Shown here one piece after another: positions 53,454 through 60,900 of a stretch of 64,000 nucleotides of DNA. A program made the translations under genes and the position numbers. Below the pieces are notes generated by a model. It saw only the letters and a list, made by a program, of their open reading frames with translations, was not told the DNA's origin and did no database searches. Each line of letters opens with the position of its first letter. Position 1 is the stretch's first letter. Source of the DNA: Butyrivibrio sp. MC2021 (GTDB lineage Bacteria > Bacillota > Clostridia > Lachnospirales > Lachnospiraceae); assembly GCF_000621605.1 (NCBI RefSeq), contig NZ_JHXX01000003.1:248001-312000 (forward strand), read 5' to 3'.

Positions 53454-53640
53454 TTTTGCTCTCGGGAAGAGATCTCTGCGTTACTTCAGCAGCCATATTT
53501 TCCCTAAGCGGGAATGAAGTCAAGGAACCGTGGAATAAACCGCAGCGCCAAAAGGTTGACGAAGAGCCATGAATTGCCCCGAGCGAGGATTTATGCCGCG
53601 AAAGTCCTTGACAGAATGGAGCGCCCAACCCTTAACCTTC

Positions 53641-53665
53641 GGGATGGCACCTCAAGTGCCATCCC
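53641..53665 (+). terminator. Hairpin at the 3' end of the large structured element
   Basis: GGGATGGCAC and GTGCCATCCC form a perfect stem around CTCAA, followed by TTGTCT. The T tract is short, so termination would be moderate. Between 53666 and 53791 nothing is recognisable. Confidence 0.5.
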
Positions 53666-53821
53666 TTGTCTACCCAGGGGTGACTTCCGTTAACCGCAGC
53701 ATAGAAGCTCTTAAGAATTTGATGTTTTTACGTATTTTCAGTGGTATACGATTACCTACGAATGCTATGATTATACCTACAAGGACCGTTAGTAAAGTCC
53801 CGGAAAAACCGTCACATCCTC

Positions 53822-54040
53822 TTACCTACTCTTTACAGGAAGCAATGCCAGATCCTGTGTCCCAAAAAACAGGCTGTTTCTGATCATTCCGATACGGTAA
53901 AGATTCAGCACATAGAACATCATGCACATAATAGTGATGGTTCCGAACTGCCTCATCAGTTCCTCAACTGTAGGCGGATAGCCATGTCTCCTGGTGAAAT
54001 TTCCAACATATTCTGCTATTTCTGATTCAAGTCTACTCAT
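53822..54040 (-). CDS. Stand-alone LexA-type winged-helix DNA-binding protein
   Basis: 72 residues from the ATG at 54040 (AAGGGG site). The N-terminal YVGNFTRRHGYPPTVEELM closely resembles the first helices of LexA (RxHGYPPTVxE), and the remainder aligns in spacing with the LexA recognition helix and wing (…LNLYRIGMIRN for LexA LEEKGLIRR). The recognition helix itself (TITIMCMMFYVL) is unusually hydrophobic, and the autocleavage/dimerisation domain is absent. It may be a decayed LexA copy or a specialised small regulator. It lies 370 bp from the 37-bp dyad array. Coding status is likely, function uncertain. Confidence 0.55.
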   Translation of the reverse strand: MSRLESEIAEYVGNFTRRHGYPPTVEELMRQFGTITIMCMMFYVLNLYRIGMIRNSLFFGTQDLALLPVKSR

Positions 54041-54276
54041 ATTTTTGTAACCCCTTTTTGAATTCATTGTTACCTTTCGTTTTGATGATTATATGTTATA
54101 CAGTCAACCTAAATCCTAACTAAACGACATTTGTCTTAATTGTGTTCATATTATAAAAAAAGGATAAAGTAGATAAATAAAAATCTGTGCGTCCCATGAT
54201 AAACGTAATATCGGTTATAATAGAATAAGTGACAGAATATTTATGATGATTTACATCAAAATATAAGGAGACTTCT

Positions 54277-54498
54277 ATGATAATTGATAGCATCAAAAAA
54301 TATATCAAAAAGAAACAACGTCAGAAAAAGATAAAGAAGTTCAAGAATACAATGCTCATCGCAGGTGGTGCGCTGGCTGTTTTAGCGGTGTTGGTAATTT
54401 GGCGTATCCTTAAAAACAGGGCAAAGAAAAAGATTAGGGAAAAAATCATTAAGACTATAAATGATAGAAAAGAAGAAAAAAGAGAAAGTGAGAGTTGA
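54277..54498 (+). CDS. Small basic single-span membrane protein
   Basis: 73 residues with an AAGGAG site 7 bases before the ATG. A strongly basic N-terminal helix (Lys/Arg/Gln-rich, about 1-23), one hydrophobic helix (about 25-45) and a highly charged Lys/Arg/Glu tail. No family recognised. Such proteins may interact with nucleic acid or acidic lipids at the membrane, but nothing in the sequence proves this. It sits within the 19-bp inverted repeats. Confidence 0.6.
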   Translation: MIIDSIKKYIKKKQRQKKIKKFKNTMLIAGGALAVLAVLVIWRILKNRAKKKIREKIIKTINDRKEEKRESES

Positions 54499-54743
54499 GG
54501 GCTGATGTAGGTACTTTGGGTTGGTTTTTCCGGGACTTTACCGCCGGCCACATAGCCTGTGCCCAGGCCGTAGAAAATTTCGTTGGTACAGGTGTAGAAA
54601 TTCTGCGTAATGAAGTCCTGTACTTTTTTCACCCCTCTCACTTTCAGGTATTTGCACATATTCAGCAGATTCTCGATATGTTCCTTTTTGAGCTCCAAAA
54701 GTTCTATCTGCTTCTCCAGCGCTTTTGTCAGATCATAATTCAA
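54321..54743 (-). pseudogene. Possible remnant of a regulator (MerR-like effector helix)
   Basis: The frame opens with an ATG that overlaps the end of the metallohydrolase gene by 11 bp. Its first ~50 residues (KALEKQIELLELKKEHIENLL) resemble the long coiled helix of MerR-type regulators, but no DNA-binding domain precedes it. After about residue 65 the frame runs through the 19-bp repeat and then antisense through the small basic membrane protein, so that part is not credible. Best read as a truncated gene interrupted at the repeat. Confidence 0.3.
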
Positions 54744-55497
54744 TATCTTCCATCACCTTGGGAATTCTGCATTTCAGTGCATCCCCATATTTGGCGTCGA
54801 TGTAGTCAGCGAATTCAGCAGGGTTCTCGCTGTTGCCGGCAAACATATCCCAGTGGCCGGGGATTACCAGTCCGGGCTTAACTTCTCCGGCAAAATCGGC
54901 TGCTTCCTGGAAGGTCATGTTGCCGATGCAGTTATCACGATAGCGCCTTGCATCGCGGCCGTTGATGGGAAGTAGTTCAACATCAATATGCCCAAAGTTC
55001 AGAAGCTTAGCCAGCATGCCTTCATATCTTACTGTATCTCCTGCATGGTGGATCTTCACTCCGCCGGCTTCTATAATGTACTGAAGATAGGGATACAAAC
55101 CTGTCTCCGGATCTTTATCCAGAAATTCATGAGCTGCCGCAATGGCGCTTATCCTCATATCTCCCAACATAAATGATTCACCGTCATTAAGACCGATGGC
55201 ATTGTCAGGATTTATTCCGTCAGCCAGAACAGCTTCCATATGTTTCCTGGGAAAAATGAATTTTGAATCTGGGTTAGTCTTTGCCCATATTTTCCATGCC
55301 TCATGGTCAATGTGATCAAGATGATCATGGGTTCCCAGAAATGCATCGACGTTTTTCAGTTCATCGGCCGGAATTGGCGGAGGTGTCTGCCTGGAAGGAT
55401 CAGGGCTGGCATAGTAATCAACGCAGACTGTGACATCTCCTGCCTTGATCATAAGTCCCATCTGTCCAAGCCATTTTATTAAAATCGGTAATTTCAT
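54733..55497 (-). CDS. UlaG-like metallo-beta-lactamase-fold hydrolase
   Basis: 254 residues from the ATG at 55497 (GGAGGG site). THDHLDHIDH near residues 53-62 is the HxHxDH metal motif; HAGDT and PGHWD supply further ligands, and the latter form matches the L-ascorbate-6-phosphate lactonase (UlaG) group rather than classic beta-lactamases. A DYYASPDP segment near the N-terminus is also typical of that group. It hydrolyses an ester, lactone or phosphoester; the true substrate is not deducible, and no ascorbate genes are nearby. Cytoplasmic. Confidence 0.9.
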   Translation of the reverse strand: MKLPILIKWLGQMGLMIKAGDVTVCVDYYASPDPSRQTPPPIPADELKNVDAFLGTHDHLDHIDHEAWKIWAKTNPDSKFIFPRKHMEAVLADGINPDNAIGLNDGESFMLGDMRISAIAAAHEFLDKDPETGLYPYLQYIIEAGGVKIHHAGDTVRYEGMLAKLLNFGHIDVELLPINGRDARRYRDNCIGNMTFQEAADFAGEVKPGLVIPGHWDMFAGNSENPAEFADYIDAKYGDALKCRIPKVMEDIEL

Positions 55498-55618
55498 AAC
55501 TTTTCCCTCCATATATTTATCCCTTGCTTGTTGTATTTATCATAGCATTTATAAGTAATCATATGCTATTGACAACACGAAAAACCGTCAACTTCTTAAG
55601 ACCACCTTAAGAAAGTGG

Positions 55619-57760
55619 TTAAAAGGCAAAATACCTGCTCTTCTGGTTTGCAATAGCCGCGGCGATCCACTCTTTATCCATGATGTTATCAAAGGCTCCG
55701 GCGACAACGGATTCATCCGCGAAGTTGTCGAACTCTGTCTGCTTTTCTTCAAGAATTCCCATCATCTCTTCGTCAATGGTATATGGGCAAAGCAAATGAT
55801 AAACCAGCACATTTTGCACCTGGCCCATTCTGTAGACCCTGGACAGGGCCTGGCTCTCCAGTGAGGGCTTGATCTGAGGCTCGCAGAAGATCACAATGCT
55901 GGCGGCCTGGATATTCAGGCCCACACCCCCTGCGATGATCTGGCAAAGAAGCACGCTTCCATCAGGGGAATCCGCAAACTTATCCACAATCCCCTGCCTT
56001 GAATCCACCGGGGTGTCTCCGCTTATAACTCCCACACACCTGCTTCCAAGCAGGGCCCCAACCTTGGCTATGGTCTCTCTGAAAAATGAGTAGATGACAA
56101 CCTTCCTTCCATCATCCCCGGCCTGCTCAAGCAGCTCCAGAAGTCTGATGCACTTGGCAGATTCCGCCATATCGTCCTGCAAAAAAGAAACCCTTCTCAT
56201 ATCAGAAAAACTGCCCGCTGTCACCGCAGCCGCATAGGCTGTCAGATCCCTGCTTGTCATGCTGCACCACTCATTTTCTTCATTGATGGGAGGCAGCTCC
56301 TTAAGAACCTGCTTTCTTGTCCTTCTGATATAGACCGGCGCAAGACTCTCCCTGAACTGTGGCAGGTGACTTACATTGGCAAGGCTCCTTACCTCCTTGG
56401 TCATATCAGGGCGGACAAAATCTATGAGATTACACATCTCCTCCACCCTGTTCTCCAGGGGAGTTCCCGTCATCAGAAGTATCCTCTCGGATTCATTGTC
56501 CAGACGCCTTATATAAGCAGTGCGCTTGGCATCCGGATTTTTCATGTAATGTGCCTCATCGATAACTAGTAGGGACAGTCTCATGTGATTGTCTATCCTG
56601 TCCACTATTTTTCCCATGGTCTCATAATTGGTTATGGCCGCTCCGCCCTCCTGCTGCCATCTGTCAAAGGAGTCATCCGCCCCGGGACCGTGCACTATAT
56701 ATGAATTTATCCTGCTGAACTTCTGAAGCTCTCTCGCCCAGTTAATAAGCACACTGGCGGGGCACACGATAAGATAATGATTCTTCTTTTTCTCTGTGGT
56801 CTCTATATGAGTCATGGCCGCAATGGCCTGTATGGTCTTGCCAAGGCCCATCTCATCCCCAAGAAGGACCTTCTTCTGATGCAAAATATATTTTGCCCCA
56901 AAAACCTGATAAGCTCTGAGGTTCCCGGAAAATCCGCCAAGGTCCAGCTCTGTCCCATCGATCTCCTCCGCCAGCTGAGCCGGAATACTGTCGTAGACAA
57001 AAGCCTTATTACCTGTGACGCTTCCAATGTTCTCCAAAAGCGCATAGAAGTCCGCACTGTTTCTGCGGTAAGCAGCCAGAGCCGCCTCCTGTGAAGTGTG
57101 GGAAGCCGCCTGATATTCATCTATGAGACTTATCATCTTCCGGAAAAAAGCGCTGCCTGTAAACTCATAGATCCTGTCTGCCATGTAGAGAGTTCTCGCT
57201 TTTGTTTCATTGGAGGAAAAGATCCAGTGAATACCGCTTCGTATCATCCTGCTGCCGACGATCTCCGTGGCGAATTTATCCAGGTTCGCTGCAGGCTCCG
57301 CAAAATCCCGCCGCAGCTTCTCGCTGTTGATATAGTTGGCCAGTTCGGTTATAAGCTCAACCTTGCTCTCATCAAGACTGACAGCCTGCCCCGAGGATAA
57401 GCTGTTGGCGAACTGGGTGATCACCCGGTGGATGGCCTCTGTCTGCTTTTCTCCTATCCCGTCCACCGCCTGAAGCTGATAATCCGTACAGGCAGCCACA
57501 TCCCCCAGGGTCTTGTAGCCCGCATCCATAAGGGCCTGAACCCTTATGCCTGCCTTGGCATTTTTCAGCTCCTCCACGGAATAGTTGTAGAGCTCCTGCC
57601 TGGCCAGCTCCCCCGCAGCCTTACTGCAGAGAGCTTTTATATTTTTTTCCTGAACAGCTCTGTCATCAAAAAAGCTCTTGAAGGCTCCGTTGGTGTCATC
57701 TATAGCCTTTATCAGTTGTTTAAGATCCTTAAAATTCGGCTTATTCATCATTTCACCCAT
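55619..57760 (-). CDS. SNF2-family helicase-like ATPase with N-terminal helix-hairpin-helix
   Basis: About 713 residues; the exact start is uncertain because ATG codons at 57760, 57751 and 57748 are all in frame near a GGGTGA site. A helix-hairpin-helix-like segment at about 70-110 (AVDGIGEKQTEAIHRVI) suggests DNA contact. The helicase core has motif I GDEMGLGKT (near 300), Ia CPASVLINW, motif II DEAH (near 400), motif III LLMTGTPLENR, and a C-terminal RecA domain ending in motif VI QALSRVYRMGQ. SNF2 proteins translocate on double-stranded DNA without unwinding it. Chromatin-like targets in bacteria include RNA polymerase (RapA) or repair/defence complexes. It stands alone here, with no methylase or nuclease neighbour. 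Confidence 0.93.
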   Translation of the reverse strand: MGEMMNKPNFKDLKQLIKAIDDTNGAFKSFFDDRAVQEKNIKALCSKAAGELARQELYNYSVEELKNAKAGIRVQALMDAGYKTLGDVAACTDYQLQAVDGIGEKQTEAIHRVITQFANSLSSGQAVSLDESKVELITELANYINSEKLRRDFAEPAANLDKFATEIVGSRMIRSGIHWIFSSNETKARTLYMADRIYEFTGSAFFRKMISLIDEYQAASHTSQEAALAAYRRNSADFYALLENIGSVTGNKAFVYDSIPAQLAEEIDGTELDLGGFSGNLRAYQVFGAKYILHQKKVLLGDEMGLGKTIQAIAAMTHIETTEKKKNHYLIVCPASVLINWARELQKFSRINSYIVHGPGADDSFDRWQQEGGAAITNYETMGKIVDRIDNHMRLSLLVIDEAHYMKNPDAKRTAYIRRLDNESERILLMTGTPLENRVEEMCNLIDFVRPDMTKEVRSLANVSHLPQFRESLAPVYIRRTRKQVLKELPPINEENEWCSMTSRDLTAYAAAVTAGSFSDMRRVSFLQDDMAESAKCIRLLELLEQAGDDGRKVVIYSFFRETIAKVGALLGSRCVGVISGDTPVDSRQGIVDKFADSPDGSVLLCQIIAGGVGLNIQAASIVIFCEPQIKPSLESQALSRVYRMGQVQNVLVYHLLCPYTIDEEMMGILEEKQTEFDNFADESVVAGAFDNIMDKEWIAAAIANQKSRYFAF

Positions 57761-57999
57761 CAACTTTGGTTAATTTGTCCTGTGAAAAAATTGTAGCATA
57801 ATTTTTCCCACTATAAGTTGTGCATTTTTTCAGACATATATACAACTTGTAGATATATTCACGAAAATTCATAAAATTAATTCTATTTTATTGTAAATGC
57901 GTAAATTATTAATTAAAATTTAATATATCCGATAATTTATGCACTATATTTCGCTAATCACATCATGTTTCAGGCGGAATAAGAAAGGAAAGGGGAAGT

Positions 58000-60900
58000 A
58001 TGCCAACCAGTGAGAAAACCAGCTTAACTCCGCTTTACAACTCCATCACTATGGCCGAAGGTGAGACACTTCAGATACCGCTGTGCGGGGACGACGCCAA
58101 TAACCACAGCGCCCTGAAGTGGGCTACCAGCGACACTGATCACGCCATCGTTGACAAAAACGGCTATGTGACAGCAAAGCTTCGGGGTGAAGCAACCATC
58201 ACAGTACAGGACAAAAAGGGTGATTCCATCGAAAGAGTTGCCAAGATCAAGATCTACATCGCCAAGGGCGGGTCTCTTATCACCGGAACTCTGCAGACTC
58301 TTTTGCCGCTGTATATTGACGAAAAGACAAGGCAGATCCTGAATGCGGACCTGAGCATCGTGACCTTACAGGACATTCTGGACAAAGCCGCCACCAAGGC
58401 TGACAGGCAGAATATCGCCAAAAAGACCGGTGTCACCGAATCCACCGTAGGTGTGTGGTTCAGACAGGCCGCCTTGTGGAACACACCGGGAATAACAAAG
58501 GAGATCTGTTATCTGGCTGCCATGGCGGGAATACGAAATGCCTATGACCTGTCCAAAGCAGAATTTGAGGACCTTAAGAACATCTTCAGGATCCTGGAAA
58601 ACAGCATTGTTCTCCCGGAGGGGACAACTTTTATTCCGCCTAAGGACGACGACCTTCTGGTGGTCATTAACAACGCCCTGAAATCATCACCTCAGGAGAA
58701 CATGTACTACTACGTTATCGGCGGTGAGGATCCGGAACCTACATTTCTTTTTGCCGCAGAGGATGACCTTATTAAGTCCGACACCCAGATTCTTCAGGAG
58801 GGTCTGGAGTTTTTAAACAACATAAAAATGTCTCTGCCGCTTCCAACCACCATCAGCGGCACCGTTGTTATGAAGGAGGAGGGGAACAAGGGAAAGAGCG
58901 GCCTGAAAGTCACCCTTACCGGTATTGCCAATGCCACCAGGGATAAGACTGAGAACGAAGATGAGCTCTTCTGCTACACAGACGAAGACGGCAGATTCAC
59001 CATTGTCATGCCGGATCGCTACAACATGCAGGAGACCGTGAAGTTTACTGTCACGGAAAACACTGATGATAACGCCTCCATGGCACTTAAATCCTCATCT
59101 GACGGGGCCTACAGTGTCAATCAGTCCACCTTTATCAGAAGGGCCTCTGAGATCATCGACCATGAGTATGTGAAAATAATCACCGATGCAGCCAAGGGTA
59201 CCACCGAGATAAAAAATGCCTCGGATATCCTCTCCTGCATCGACCGCATCCAGGTTCTTTCCGGAGAAATAGAGGATCTTGAAGGAGATATCTACGAAGC
59301 AGCCACAGGAAGTGCTGCCAAGACCCTGGCGGAAGCACTGCAGAAAAAGAAAGATGCTGAAGCTGCCCTGGATGATAAAGCCTACGCCCTTAAAGAGGAA
59401 CTGGCTTTCCACTTCAAGGAAAAGGAAGCCGAGGTTGAAAAAGCTCAGGAGGAATTTAGTAAGATATCCGCCGGAGGACGTCTGATCCTTGTAAGCCAGA
59501 TACAGAACTATTATGCGGAACTGGTGGAAGTATACAGTGAAGCAAGGATAACTGCAGGGCTTAAGCCTCTTACAGCTTTTTCAAAAATTGATGACCTCAT
59601 TGCCAAAAAGCCCATAAAAGATGATACCCGCCTTAAAGCAAAGAAAATTTCCACAGAGTTGAAAGCACTTTTTGCGGCCAAAGACCTGTCTGTACTGGAA
59701 GATCTGATCACCGGTTCCATAACAGTTTTAGAAAGAATTGAGGCTGATGGTGATGACTTTGATTTCGAGGATTATTTTGACGGAAAAGATCTTATCATGA
59801 CCGGCAAGTCAGGAGCCAGGATAAGCTCTGCCATCAAGGCCACCGGGGAACTTGGTCAGTATATTAGAAAGTTCCGACTTGCCAAGGAAAAGATTGCCAG
59901 ACTGGAGCAGGAAAAAGAGGCTCTTGCAATTGATATCGAGCTTTCCGACAAGCGATACGAGGAACTTAAAAAGAACCACGAGGACGGCCTTGGAACCAAT
60001 TCTGAGATTCCGCTCTATGAGAGAGTCAGAAATATCTGCCATCTGTCCCAGCAAAAGATCACTGACTATCTTGAGGCAGAAAGAGACGTTCTTGACTACA
60101 CCAGAAAGTACAACATTGCCAGCGCCAATGCTGCTGTAATAAGCAGAGAGACAAAGATCAGTGATTACTGCAAATCAAAGGCAAAATGTGATAAGAACGG
60201 TAAGTTCGTAAGCAGCGATGATCCTGATGTTGCGGCCTACGAGCAGAAAAGGGAGGAATTGTCCGAGCTTAGTAAAGTGCTCTACGACCTTGATCCGAAC
60301 ACCAACAATTTCAAGAGAACCGTCCTTAACTTCCTGTCCAGAAAATTTGACTCTGACCTTGGAAAACTCACTCTTCACAAGGACTCTTTTGTCAAGAAAA
60401 CCATGAAGCCCAGGGCTCTTCCCAGCGTAAAGCTCATGGGAGAAGGGGACGATGCAGTATATCTTCCTACGGATACAGCTCCCGCAAGGACCTTTAGCTA
60501 CTCCATAATGCAGAGACTTGTGGAGCCTGAGATCACCATAAACAACAGAAAGTACACCCGCCAGAAGCTGACGGATGCCCTTGATGTCATGGCCTTCAAG
60601 GAGAACCTCTACGGAGATCAGTTAAAGATACCAATGGCTTCCTCACTTGGCATAGGCTATATCCTCAAGATGCATCAGGCCTGGGTTCCCGACGGCTATA
60701 GTCTCGGAAATCTTTTGTACTCCCTGGTTCTTGCACCGGGGGAGGAACAGAGAATAGTCGTAAAAGAGCATACGGAAGCTTATAATCTTCAGGACACCGC
60801 CTCCACCGTGGACACAATAAACGACAAATACAGTAACAGTCAAAGGGACAAGGAGACCGCAGCCTTCCAAACTGCTGCAGACCGCTACTCCTCTGCCAAC

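Larger units (their letters stand above)
52636..53670 (+). ncRNA. Candidate giant structured noncoding RNA (~1.03 kb)
   Basis: Between 52585 and 53821 no coding frame with a ribosome site is visible, but secondary structure is dense. The 5' part has stem 52651-52659/52740-52748 enclosing hairpins 52663-52690 and 52723-52739, then hairpin 52749-52770. Long-range helices join 52821-52852 to 53580-53611 (31 of 32 complementary, the exception a possible G-U) and 52882-52925 to 53507-53550 (42 of 44), separated by a 29-base internal segment on each side, then GGAAAAT (52940) to ATTTTCC (53497). The enclosed part carries two hairpin arrays. A terminal hairpin lies at 53641-53665. The strand is inferred from the -10 box. 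It may belong to the ornate large-RNA group (GOLLD, ROOL, OLE) or be new; it could also act as DNA. Confidence 0.6.
53792..54541. repeat. 19-bp inverted repeats flanking two small genes
   Basis: GTAAAGTCCCGGAAAAACC at 53792-53810 and its exact reverse complement at 54523-54541 bracket the LexA-like gene and the small basic membrane protein gene. This could be a small non-autonomous mobile element or two copies of a dispersed repeat. No target-site duplication is evident. Confidence 0.5.

Noticed and set aside
52821..53611. Invertible promoter switch
   Set aside because: No recombinase nearby, arms interrupted by 29 diverged bases, and no clear outward promoter; kept only as an alternative.
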